DNA from: Steroidobacteraceae bacterium
GTDB lineage: Bacteria; Pseudomonadota; Gammaproteobacteria; Steroidobacterales; Steroidobacteraceae
Reading direction: 5' to 3'
Length of the DNA stretch: 14,123 nucleotides
NCBI GenBank assembly: GCA_013044085.1
Contig: JABEVI010000186.1
Coordinates: 1-14,123, forward strand
Below the pieces are notes generated by a model. That model worked only from the letters and a program-made list of their open reading frames with translations. It did no database searches and was not told the origin of the DNA. Numbering within the stretch: the stretch's first letter is position 1; each line of letters starts with the position of its first letter. A program made the translations under genes and the position numbers. This document shows, in pieces, positions 7,205 to 14,044 of the stretch.

Positions 7205-8885
7205 CACCCGCATCATGCTCTGGGTCGCGCTCGCCGCGTTGCTGTACGTCAACTACACCACTTGGACGGCCGATTCCGCGCGCTCAGCAGCGTCTGCCGC
7301 CGCGACCGCCCCGGCCCGGGCTCACTCGCAGCAATTCGATGACACCGTGCCGTTCGCCGCCGCGCCCACGGCTCCCGTGCATCCGACGGGCACGCCGGTC
7401 GGCGCCGCCCCGGCAACCAACGTCCCGCCGCCCGCCACCACCGCCGCGCGCTCCTTGCACGTCAGGACCGATGTTTTCAACATGCGCATCGACCTACAGG
7501 GAGGCGAACTCGATCAAGCCGACCTCAGACGGTACCCGGTGCACAAGGATCAGCCAAACCGCGTCGTTCGCCTGCTGAACCGTGACAATCCCGATAGCCT
7601 GTACGTCATCCAGACCGGGCTCACCGGCGAGAGCGGCGAGCTCGTGCCGGATCACCTCGTCACCTGGAGCGCGTCGCAAAATTCCTACCGGCTGGCGCCC
7701 GGCGAAAAAGAGCTGCGCGTGCCGCTGACCTGGACCGACGGCCACGGACTTACCGTGACGAAGACCTTCGTCTTTACCCGCGGCAGCTACGCGATCGGCG
7801 TGACCTACCACGTCGTCAACGCGAGTGCGGCGCCGCGTGAACTCGCCACCTATGCGCAGATTCTGCGCCACTGGAAGATCGTCAAACGCTCGTACTTCAA
7901 CGTCGCCACGTATTCCTTCATGGGACCGGCGATCTACGACGGTGACAAGTATCAGGATCTGCCACTCAACGTCGACAAGCCCACGCCGTTCTCGCGGACG
8001 ATCACGAATGGCTGGCTTGCCGCCCTGCAGCATCATTTCGTATCGGCGATCGTACCGACCGCGGGCGAGCCCTTCGCCTATCAGCTTTTGGTTCATGGCC
8101 ATGTGTTTCTGCTGCGCGCGACCGGACCGATGCAGACCGTCGCCCCGGGTGCGACGGCGAATTTCGCCGAGAAGGTTTTCGTCGGACCGAAGCTGCAATC
8201 CCAGCTGGCGGCAACCGGTCCGCGACTCGAGCTCGCGGTCGACTATGGCAAGCTCACCGTGATCGCCGAACCGCTGTTCAAGACCTTGAACTGGGTCCAT
8301 GGCATCACCGGCAATTGGGGCTGGTCGATCATCCTCGTGACCGCGCTGATCAAGCTGATTTTCTTCCCCTTGAGCCAGGCGAGCGGGCGCTCCATGGCGA
8401 AGATGCGCAGCGTCGGGCCGCGCATGAAGCAGATTCAGGAAACCTACAAGGACGATCGCGAGAAGCTCGGCCGCGCGATGATGGACTTATACAAAAAGGA
8501 GAAGATCAATCCGCTCGCCGGCTGCCTGCCGATGATCGTACAGATCCCGTTCTTCATCTCTTTCTACTGGGTGCTGCTCGAGAGCGTCGAGATGCGCCAG
8601 GCGCCGTTCATGCTCTGGGTCAACGATCTGTCGGTTCGCGACCCGTACTTCGTGCTGCCGCTGCTGATGGGCGGCGCGATGTTCGCGCAGTTCAAACTCA
8701 ATCCCGCCCCGCCCGATCCGACCCAGGCGAAGGTGATGCAGTTCATGCCTCTCGTGATGACCGCGACCATGGCGTGGTTCCCGTCCGGTCTCGTGCTGTA
8801 TTGGTTGACGAACACCGTGCTGTCGATCGTGCAGCAATGGCGCATCAACCAGATCGTGCAGCGCGAAGCGCGCAAGCGAGACTGA
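7197..8885 (+). CDS. yidC: Membrane protein insertase YidC
   Basis: Inner-membrane insertase and chaperone (Oxa1 family) acting alone or with SecYEG. 562 aa from the ATG at 7197, chosen because it gives the typical short N-terminus before TM1 (LWVALAALLYVNYTTW, about 8-23); the frame is open further upstream but there it overlaps yidD. A Pro/Ala-rich linker (about 30-85) precedes the periplasmic beta-domain (about 88-355). The conserved core follows: TM2 NWGWSIILVTALIKLIFFPL, the cytoplasmic helical hairpin SMAKMRSVGPRMKQIQETYK, then KEKINPLAGCLPMIVQIPFF, and two C-terminal membrane segments ending in WFPSGLVLYWLTNTVLSI. The arginine expected in the hydrophilic groove (E. coli R366) is lysine here, K386. 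The tail is basic (REARKRD). Confidence 0.98.
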   Translation: MPNTRIMLWVALAALLYVNYTTWTADSARSAASAAATAPARAHSQQFDDTVPFAAAPTAPVHPTGTPVGAAPATNVPPPATTAARSLHVRTDVFNMRIDLQGGELDQADLRRYPVHKDQPNRVVRLLNRDNPDSLYVIQTGLTGESGELVPDHLVTWSASQNSYRLAPGEKELRVPLTWTDGHGLTVTKTFVFTRGSYAIGVTYHVVNASAAPRELATYAQILRHWKIVKRSYFNVATYSFMGPAIYDGDKYQDLPLNVDKPTPFSRTITNGWLAALQHHFVSAIVPTAGEPFAYQLLVHGHVFLLRATGPMQTVAPGATANFAEKVFVGPKLQSQLAATGPRLELAVDYGKLTVIAEPLFKTLNWVHGITGNWGWSIILVTALIKLIFFPLSQASGRSMAKMRSVGPRMKQIQETYKDDREKLGRAMMDLYKKEKINPLAGCLPMIVQIPFFISFYWVLLESVEMRQAPFMLWVNDLSVRDPYFVLPLLMGGAMFAQFKLNPAPPDPTQAKVMQFMPLVMTATMAWFPSGLVLYWLTNTVLSIVQQWRINQIVQREARKRD

Positions 8886-8906
8886 GTCCGTAGACGGCGG
8901 CGGGGT

Positions 8907-10265
8907 ATGTCGAGCGCTGACACCATCGCCGCCGTTGCAAGTGCTCCCGGGCGCGGCGCCATCGGGGTCGTGCGACTGTCGGGAGATGGCGTGGCGCGTA
9001 TCGCCACCGCGCTGCTCGGTGCGCTGCCCTCACCCCGCCACGCGACGCTCGCCACCTTCCGCGATGCCGACGGGCTCAGCCTCGATGTAGGCATCGCGCT
9101 GTATTTCCCGGCGCCACACTCGTTTACCGGCGAGGATGTGCTCGAGCTGCAGGGTCATGGCGGGCCGGTCGTGCTCGACCTCGTTGTGCGCCGGCTGCTC
9201 GAACTCGGCTGCCGCGCCGCGCGGCCCGGGGAATTCAGCCAGCGCGCGTTCCTCAACGGCAAGCTCGATATCGTCCAGGCGGAGGCTGTCGCCGACCTGA
9301 TCGGCGCGGCCTCCACGGCCGCGGCGCGCGCCGCCGTGCGCTCCCTGCAAGGCGAGTTCTCCGCACGGATCGGTGCCCTGCAGGCGCAGCTGACCGCACT
9401 GCGCGTTCGGCTGGAGGCGGCGATCGATTTCCCGGACGAACAAATTGACTCGGACGCGGACGCCGAGACCGGCGCAAGCCTCGTGCGGCTGCAGGACGAA
9501 ATCGCCGCCGTGCGCGCGAGCGCCGAGCGAGGAGTTCGGCTCGTCGAGGGAATCACGGTTGTGATCGCCGGCAAGCCGAATGCCGGCAAGTCGAGTTTAT
9601 TGAATCGGCTCGCCGGCGAGGAGCTCGCGATCGTGACCGAGGTGCCGGGAACGACCCGGGACCTTCTTCGGCATCAGGTGCTCGAGGGCGGCATTCCGCT
9701 GCATTTGGTGGACACCGCCGGGTTGCGCGCCGCGACCGACGCCATCGAGGCCGAGGGTGTCCGTCGCGCCCGCGCCGCCATCGCGCAGGCCGACCGGGTG
9801 CTCTACCTCGTCGACACCGCGGCCCATGTGCCGCTCGATGAGGACGCGCTCACCGCCGAGCTCGGCGGCCTTGCGCCCGGCGTGCCGCTCACCATCGTGC
9901 TCAACAAGATCGATCTGGTCGCCGGCCGCGCGTTCGCCGAACCTGGCGCACAGCCGCCGCGTATTGCCCTGAGCGCCAAGACGGGCGCGGGCGTCGAGCT
10001 GCTACGCGCCCACCTGCGCACACTCGCCGGGGATTTCACGACCGAAGCGGCGGCGCCCACCGCCAGGCGCCGGCATCTGGCTGCGCTCGAACGGGCGCGT
10101 GCTCATCTCGAGGCGGGGGTTGCGGCGCATCTGGCGGGCGGCGCGGTGGAACTGGTCGCTGAGGAGGCGCGTTTGACCCAGCGGGCGCTTAGCGAGATCA
10201 CCGGAGAATTCAGCAGCGACGACCTCCTCGGGGAGATCTTCGCGAATTTCTGCATCGGAAAATAG
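8907..10265 (+). CDS. mnmE: tRNA modification GTPase MnmE (TrmE/ThdF)
   Basis: With MnmG it makes the (carboxymethyl)aminomethyl group on wobble U34 of certain tRNAs. 452 aa (E. coli 454). The N-terminal folate-binding domain starts DTIAAVASAPGRGAIGVVRL and contains SFTGEDVLELQGHGG and RPGEFSQRAFLNGKLDIVQA. The inserted G domain has GKPNAGKSS at 222-230, PGTTRD at 247-252, DTAGLR at 269-274 and NKIDL at 333-337. The C-terminal FCIGK (448-452) carries the catalytic cysteine. It starts 21 nt after yidC with a G-rich Shine-Dalgarno. Its 3' end coincides with the likely integration site of the following element, and the reading frame remains intact. Confidence 0.98.
   Translation: MSSADTIAAVASAPGRGAIGVVRLSGDGVARIATALLGALPSPRHATLATFRDADGLSLDVGIALYFPAPHSFTGEDVLELQGHGGPVVLDLVVRRLLELGCRAARPGEFSQRAFLNGKLDIVQAEAVADLIGAASTAAARAAVRSLQGEFSARIGALQAQLTALRVRLEAAIDFPDEQIDSDADAETGASLVRLQDEIAAVRASAERGVRLVEGITVVIAGKPNAGKSSLLNRLAGEELAIVTEVPGTTRDLLRHQVLEGGIPLHLVDTAGLRAATDAIEAEGVRRARAAIAQADRVLYLVDTAAHVPLDEDALTAELGGLAPGVPLTIVLNKIDLVAGRAFAEPGAQPPRIALSAKTGAGVELLRAHLRTLAGDFTTEAAAPTARRRHLAALERARAHLEAGVAAHLAGGAVELVAEEARLTQRALSEITGEFSSDDLLGEIFANFCIGK
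10248..10265 (+). other. Probable attachment site (att) at the mnmE 3' end
   Basis: TTCTGCATCGGAAAATAG encodes the FCIGK-stop end of mnmE. From memory, the SGI1 attB is the same 18-bp segment of the gene (TTCTGTATCGGTAAGTAA), and 14 of 18 bases agree. The integrase gene follows 233 bp later. The partner direct repeat is not seen in the window. Confidence 0.55.
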
Positions 10266-10267
10266 CG

Positions 10268-10285
10268 GGACGTCCGGAGACGTCC
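10268..10285. repeat. Inverted repeat just past the mnmE stop
   Basis: GGACGTC, CGGA, GACGTCC: a 7-bp perfect stem with a 4-base loop, 2 bp after the stop codon. It also reads as two GACGTCC direct repeats 10 bp apart (10269 and 10279). It could be a core-type integrase site or an RNA hairpin at the end of mnmE. There is no T-run, so it is a poor intrinsic terminator alone. Confidence 0.5.
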
Positions 10286-10313
10286 AGCGACCTCCGGTGG
10301 CATCGCATAAAGT

Positions 10314-10333
10314 GCCTATTTTCTAGGCGTTTT
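10314..10333 (+). terminator. Weak intrinsic terminator-like hairpin after mnmE
   Basis: GCCTA, TTTTC loop, TAGGC, followed by GTTTTA. The stem is only 5 bp (7 with two G-U pairs) and the T-run is short. It may end the rpmH-mnmE transcript before the integrase promoter. Confidence 0.4.
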
Positions 10334-10349
10334 ACCCCACTTTCGTCCA

Positions 10350-10378
10350 TTGCCATCCAGGGGAAGCCTTGTTACTGT
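10350..10378 (+). promoter_or_regulatory. Putative integrase promoter
   Basis: TTGCCA (10350-10355, 5 of 6 to the -35 consensus) is followed after exactly 17 bp by TACTGT (10373-10378, T1, A2 and T6 kept). Transcription would begin near 10385, so the iterated repeats downstream would lie in the 5' leader of the integrase mRNA and the first copy would overlap the -10. Confidence 0.45.
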
Positions 10379-10496
10379 GCCCCCATGGGTGCCCCACGGT
10401 GCCCCCATAGATGCCCCCATGGAGGGAGTCAGAAAATGTTCCTGGGGCACGGGGCGTTTTTTCATGGGGGCACCGCGCTTTTTTCCATGGAGGCAC
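10377..10496. repeat. Seven iterated GTGCCCCCATGG-like motifs upstream of the integrase
   Basis: Four direct copies occur at 10377-10388 (GTGCCCCCATGG), 10389-10399 (GTGCCCCACGG), 10399-10410 (GTGCCCCCATAG) and 10411-10422 (ATGCCCCCATGG), spaced 10-12 bp. Three copies are inverted: around 10441-10452 (CCTGGGGCACGG, imperfect), 10463-10473 (CATGGGGGCAC, exact) and 10485-10496 (CCATGGAGGCAC, one mismatch). The last contains the GGAGG Shine-Dalgarno of the integrase. The spacing near one helical turn suits protein binding; the inverted arrangement also suits alternative RNA hairpins. Confidence 0.85.
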
Positions 10497-10498
10497 GC

Positions 10499-11731
10499 AT
10501 GGCACTCACTGACACGAAACTCCAGCGTTTGCAGGCGAAAGAGCGCGTCTATCAGCTCGCGGACGGAGGCGGGCTCTACGTTGAAGTGCAGCCGACCGGC
10601 AAAACGGTCTGGCGGATGCAGTACCGGCTGGGCGGCCGGGGCTCGAAGAAGGAGCGGGTGACGCTCGGCGAATACCCCGCGCACACGCTTAGCCAAGCCC
10701 GCCTGTGGCGCGAGCAGTGCCGGGCGCTGATCGCCCACGGCCAGTCGCCGGCGGCCGCCAAACAGGCCGAGAAGGTCGCGCAGGCGGGGCGCGCCACGGA
10801 CACCGTCGCCGCGTTTGCGAACCTCTGGTACGCCGACGTCGTGACCCGGACCAACAGCGAGCCGCGCAACATCCGCCGCGTCCTCGACAAGGACGTCCTG
10901 CCCGCCATCGGCGACAAGCCCGTGGCCGACGTCACCATCCCGGACATCCTCGCGATCACGGATGCCGTGAAGGCCCGAGGTGCTGATCAGATGGCGCTGC
11001 AGACCCGCAACGTCATCAAGCGGCTGTTCGCCTACGCGATCGCGCGCGGCAAGACGCGGTTCAATCCCGCCGCCGCCATCGAGGCGCGCTTCATCGCTAC
11101 GGCCCGCAGCCGCGACGTGGCCCTCTCGCAAGCTGAGATCGGCCAGCTGCTGCGCGGCATCTACCAGTCTTCCATCCGGCGGCAGTACAAGCTCGCGCTG
11201 CACTTGCTGGTGCTGTGCATGATCCGCAAAGGCGAGCTGATCGGTGCGCGCTGGGACGAGATCGACTTCGAGAAGGCCGAGTGGCTGATTCCGGCAGAGC
11301 GGATGAAGAAGGACAAGCCGCACCTGGTGCCGTTGTCCAAACAAGCAGTGGCGATGTTCGAGGAATTGAAGGGGCTCGCCAGCAAGTCGCCGTGGGTGCT
11401 GCCGAGCCGCAACACGCTGAAGGAGCCGATCGCCCACAGCACACTCAACCAGGCGATCCGCTCGCTCGACCTCGGCGTGCGGGATTTCGTTATCCACGAT
11501 TTCCGCCGCACGGCCTCGACGCAGCTACACGAGGCGGGCTTCAATTCCGACTGGATCGAGAAGGCGCTCGCGCACGAGCAGAAGGGCGTACGCGGTGTCT
11601 ACAACAAGGCCGAGTACCTCGCGCAGCGACGCGAGATGCTGCAGTGGTGGGCGGACCTTGTGGACGCACAGATCGAGGAGGGGAGGAAGGTGGTTACTGG
11701 GCGATTCGGGAAGGCGTTTCAGGCGGCGTGA
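10499..11731 (+). CDS. P4-type tyrosine recombinase / integrase
   Basis: Site-specific recombinase that would integrate and excise the island at the mnmE end. 410 aa from the ATG at 10499, which has GGAGG 5 nt upstream; an in-frame ATG at 10487 is possible but lies before that Shine-Dalgarno. The N-terminal arm-binding domain (DUF4102 type) reads MALTDTKLQRL, LADGGGLYVEVQPTGKTVWR and VTLGEYP (about 1-90). A core-binding SAM-like domain covers about 100-200. The catalytic domain (about 205-385) shows R243 (MIRKGELIGARW), K273 (MKKDKPHLVPLS), H333-x-x-R336 (HDFRRTAS), H359 (HEQKGVRGVYN) and the nucleophile Y368, so the R-K-HxxR-H-Y set is complete and the enzyme looks active. It is transcribed away from mnmE, as usual for islands with int next to the insertion site. 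Confidence 0.95.
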   Translation: MALTDTKLQRLQAKERVYQLADGGGLYVEVQPTGKTVWRMQYRLGGRGSKKERVTLGEYPAHTLSQARLWREQCRALIAHGQSPAAAKQAEKVAQAGRATDTVAAFANLWYADVVTRTNSEPRNIRRVLDKDVLPAIGDKPVADVTIPDILAITDAVKARGADQMALQTRNVIKRLFAYAIARGKTRFNPAAAIEARFIATARSRDVALSQAEIGQLLRGIYQSSIRRQYKLALHLLVLCMIRKGELIGARWDEIDFEKAEWLIPAERMKKDKPHLVPLSKQAVAMFEELKGLASKSPWVLPSRNTLKEPIAHSTLNQAIRSLDLGVRDFVIHDFRRTASTQLHEAGFNSDWIEKALAHEQKGVRGVYNKAEYLAQRREMLQWWADLVDAQIEEGRKVVTGRFGKAFQAA

Positions 11732-11767
11732 CCGTCTTTCCACATGCGGCCGCAGTGATCGAACCGG

Positions 11768-11785
11768 AAGCACGCCTTCGTGCTT
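11768..11785. terminator. Hairpin between the convergent integrase and toxin genes
   Basis: AAGCACG, loop CCTT, CGTGCTT: a perfect 7-bp stem in the 62-bp gap between the ends of two convergent genes. No T-run follows on either strand, so termination is inferred from position and structure only. Confidence 0.4.
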
Positions 11786-11793
11786 GCGCTGAA

Positions 11794-12246
11794 TCAGGTG
11801 CGTCGGGCCATTGCAGTGACCTTCGGAGGATGCCACAGTTCAATTCGACCCGGAGTCGACGGATCTTTGGCAACATCACCCGGCGCCGGCCGGTAAACCT
11901 TGGCGATGTACGGGGGCTGATGCCGCTCAAGGAAATTCAGGATGCGCCCCTTCGTAGCCAGGAACGCTCGTGCCAGGTCTGGATAGGGCGCATGCCCCAC
12001 GATCACCAGCAATGCCACGCCGTGCTGCATCACGGTCGCCAATTCGTTCGGCTTGTAGCGAATGCGCCCGTCATGGGTAAGCGCGATCCAGCGCTTCGCG
12101 CCGATCTCGCGCAGCCACTCTTCATCGGAAGTGTCGGGCCGGAAGTGATCCGCGTGCCGTTCCACCGCCAAGCCGCCGGCACGCAGGATCTCAGGGAATT
12201 TCTTGCCGAGGTCGCGGTCCGTGAAAAAGACCGGACCGAAGTTCAC
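11794..12246 (-). CDS. PIN-like toxin of the VapC45 type
   Basis: Predicted Mg-dependent ribonuclease toxin of a type II system. 150 aa from a GTG start. The start FFTDRDLGKKFPEILRAGG (D10, D12), then TSDEEWLREIG (D41, E42, E43) and WIALTHDGRIRY (D59), fit the acidic-residue pattern of the PIN-like family containing M. tuberculosis VapC45 (Rv2019) and related DUF5615/Mut7-C-like proteins. The later VALLVIVGHAPYPDLARAFL is also typical. The GTG overlaps the stop of the upstream antitoxin gene as GTGA (12243-12246), so translation is probably coupled. There is no second Shine-Dalgarno of note. The assignment rests on motif recognition. Confidence 0.82.
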   Translation of the reverse strand: MNFGPVFFTDRDLGKKFPEILRAGGLAVERHADHFRPDTSDEEWLREIGAKRWIALTHDGRIRYKPNELATVMQHGVALLVIVGHAPYPDLARAFLATKGRILNFLERHQPPYIAKVYRPAPGDVAKDPSTPGRIELWHPPKVTAMARRT

Positions 12247-12929
12247 GCGGCGCGCTCGTAGAGCACGGCCTCCATGATCTCTTCCGTAGACACGTCGTAG
12301 TCTTCGGCCAGATCAGTGACGGATTCGCCGGCATCCATGCGTTCGACAATGGCCCCCGTCGTGATGCCCTTTTGAGCCAGGACCGGTCTTCCAAAGGCCA
12401 CATGCGCGTCGATGGCGATGGGCCTCGCCGCTCCGATCACATCACCGGTGGTCACAGGGAACAGTCGAACCGGAAACTTCCAATCATCCCATTCGACCCG
12501 GGCCAGGTGCACATCGAACAGGCGACGCATAGCCACCTGACCCGAAGCAGACAGTTCGATCAGCTGGCCATACCGCTCCAACAGCAACTTACCGGCATCC
12601 GTGCGCAGCTCCGGGCTCAAAAGTAGCCTCTCAATATTGAGGGTCTGCCCGGAATAATGGATCGCGCGGCGCAGGGCATCCATCTTCACGGCGTGATCGG
12701 TTCGCAAGGAGCGCAGTACGTGAGCTTCGATCAAGTTCCAGAAGGACAGCGTCGGCGGAGGATATTTCGCAGGGCGAATGAGCGGACTCGAGTGGGCAGT
12801 GCCGGTTCCCTTCGGATAAGGACGTCCCACAACCCAAGAGCGTAGCGTGGCGGGCGCCACCTTGAGGTAGCGGGCGGCTTCGGCGACGCTGTACGCCGGC
12901 TGGCTCCGAATGTCCGTCTTTAACACCAT
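12243..12929 (-). CDS. Antitoxin of the VapB45 type (HTH plus DUF433)
   Basis: Predicted DNA-binding antitoxin that neutralises the following PIN toxin and represses its own operon. 228 aa. A MerR-like helix-turn-helix lies at about 12-32 (YSVAEAARYLKVAPATLRSW). The middle (about 60-165) contains SFWNLIEAHVLRSLR, seen in this family. The C-terminal DUF433 helix-turn-helix covers about 172-225: DAHVAFGRPVLAQKGITTGA, then IVERMDAGESVTDLAEDYDV and STEEIMEAVLYE. The same two-part layout occurs in M. tuberculosis VapB45 (Rv2018, about 239 aa). The ATG is at 12929; AGGAG lies 12 nt upstream, rather far. It overlaps the toxin by 4 nt and is preceded by a promoter with a palindrome. Confidence 0.85.
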   Translation of the reverse strand: MVLKTDIRSQPAYSVAEAARYLKVAPATLRSWVVGRPYPKGTGTAHSSPLIRPAKYPPPTLSFWNLIEAHVLRSLRTDHAVKMDALRRAIHYSGQTLNIERLLLSPELRTDAGKLLLERYGQLIELSASGQVAMRRLFDVHLARVEWDDWKFPVRLFPVTTGDVIGAARPIAIDAHVAFGRPVLAQKGITTGAIVERMDAGESVTDLAEDYDVSTEEIMEAVLYERAA

Positions 12930-12970
12930 CTTAAAATTGCGCTCCTGCGACTCTGGAGGCAGTTCTTAAT

Positions 12971-13000
12971 ATTGTACCGGCCATGGCCGGTTAGGCCCAA
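12971..13000 (-). promoter_or_regulatory. Toxin-antitoxin promoter with internal palindromic operator
   Basis: On the minus strand TTGGGC (13000-12995) and TACAAT (12976-12971, 5 of 6 to the -10) are 18 bp apart. The 16-bp perfect palindrome ACCGGCCATGGCCGGT (12976-12991) lies between them. A repressor bound there would block RNA polymerase, fitting autoregulation by the helix-turn-helix antitoxin. The same palindrome could alternatively be the end hairpin of the relaxase transcript. Confidence 0.5.
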
Positions 13001-13023
13001 CTTTCATTGGCGAGTGGGGCGAT

Positions 13024-14010
13024 TCAGCGTGTCATCTCCAATTCCTGAACGCGACGGCTGCGGCCTTGTTCGAGTAATCCCGCCATGAGCCACTCCCGCT
13101 CCGTCCTGGCCGGCGGCAGGTTGCGGACAAACTGCCGGGTCTGGTCGGCGAGGGCCGACTGCCCCTGGCTCCTCAGCGCGTCGCCGGTGGCGAGCCATCC
13201 GCGTTCCAGGTCTCGCCGTGTTTCGCGTATCCGCGCTTTGGCTGGATCACAGGTTCGGTCTGCTTCGCGTAGTCCGGTTGCCACTGCCTCGACCCGATCG
13301 CGCAGGTGAATCGACGCGCCGCGTCGAGCGGCCCGAAAAATGCCATCGGACTTCCGCGGGCGCGTCTCTCCACGGACGAAGCGCGGCGTCGCATTCGCGG
13401 CGACACCGACGCGACGCAGGTGGCTTGCGAATGCCGCGCGCCACGCACGCAGGGTGGCCTTGCGGATATTCAGGCGCTCGCCCTGCTCGCTGATCGCCTT
13501 GATGATCACGTGGACATGGGGATGGGGCTCGTCGGTATGGAGTGCCATGGCGTAGCGGTGCTTGAGCGCCAGCTGCTCGCGGCAGAACCGTTGCGTTGCG
13601 AGCAGAACCTTGTCCGGCGGCGTTCCAGCCGGCATCGAAAACACCAGTTTGTGCGCCAGCTTCGGCGCCCGCTGACTCTGCACTCCGCCAAGTCCCGACT
13701 GGCATTCCGCCAGATCGAGGTCCCAATCCTGGACCAGGTCTGCGGCTGCCTCACGGTCTTGAAGCTGCTGCCCGTCGTCGGTCTGCAGCGCGACCTCCCC
13801 GTTCCTGCCGACGTAAGCCAGATGCTGGCGCACCGCCGACACCGAAGTTGCAGCGGATGGCAAAACCTTGACCATGACTTCCGGAGTGCGGGCCACGGTG
13901 CGCGCAATCTGCCGGATTTGCGCAGGCGACAGGCGGTCGCGCCGATCGGGGCCACGCCGACCGAAGCTCAGTGGATCGAAAAGCCCACCCTCAGGGACGC
14001 GATTCGGCAT
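13024..14010 (-). CDS. MOBP / VirD2-like relaxase
   Basis: Predicted DNA relaxase that nicks an origin of transfer and attaches to the 5' end. 328 aa from the ATG at 14010; GGAAGG lies 6 nt upstream. The candidate nucleophile Y66 lies in RQHLAYVGRNG, matching the QLEYLSRKG-type motif around Tyr29 of VirD2. Motif III is HTDEPHPHVHVIIKA with metal-binding H163, H165 and H167 (H158 just before). AHKLVFSMPAGTPPDKV (about 119-135) is typical of relaxase/mobilization nuclease domains. After about residue 200 the protein is Arg-rich without a recognisable domain. Related relaxases often carry a long C-terminal region (e.g. DUF3363), so this is a short or single-domain form. No accessory MobC/TraJ-like gene is seen next to it; the upstream side is tandem repeats. 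Confidence 0.85.
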   Translation of the reverse strand: MPNRVPEGGLFDPLSFGRRGPDRRDRLSPAQIRQIARTVARTPEVMVKVLPSAATSVSAVRQHLAYVGRNGEVALQTDDGQQLQDREAAADLVQDWDLDLAECQSGLGGVQSQRAPKLAHKLVFSMPAGTPPDKVLLATQRFCREQLALKHRYAMALHTDEPHPHVHVIIKAISEQGERLNIRKATLRAWRAAFASHLRRVGVAANATPRFVRGETRPRKSDGIFRAARRGASIHLRDRVEAVATGLREADRTCDPAKARIRETRRDLERGWLATGDALRSQGQSALADQTRQFVRNLPPARTEREWLMAGLLEQGRSRRVQELEMTR

Positions 14011-14044
14011 GACCGACCTTCCAGTGCGCGTTCCGGGCCATGAC

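Noticed and set aside
12122..12133. TTCATCGGAAG as a second att copy
   Set aside because: Shares only about 8-9 contiguous bases (CATCGGAA) with the mnmE end and falls inside the toxin coding sequence at Ser-Asp-Glu; chance is enough to explain it.
11215..12261. 348-aa plus-strand open frame
   Set aside because: It runs out of frame through the integrase catalytic domain and antisense to the toxin gene. Its composition is that of a high-G+C shadow frame, and both overlapped genes have clear family motifs.
13504..13515. Third parS-like sequence (ATCACGTGGACA)
   Set aside because: Only the CACGTG centre and a few flanking bases agree; the TTCCACGTGGAA core is absent and it lies in the relaxase on the island.
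13306..14043. 245-aa plus-strand open frame
   Set aside because: Antisense to the relaxase, whose Tyr and HxHxH motifs are on the other strand; no recognisable motif in this frame.
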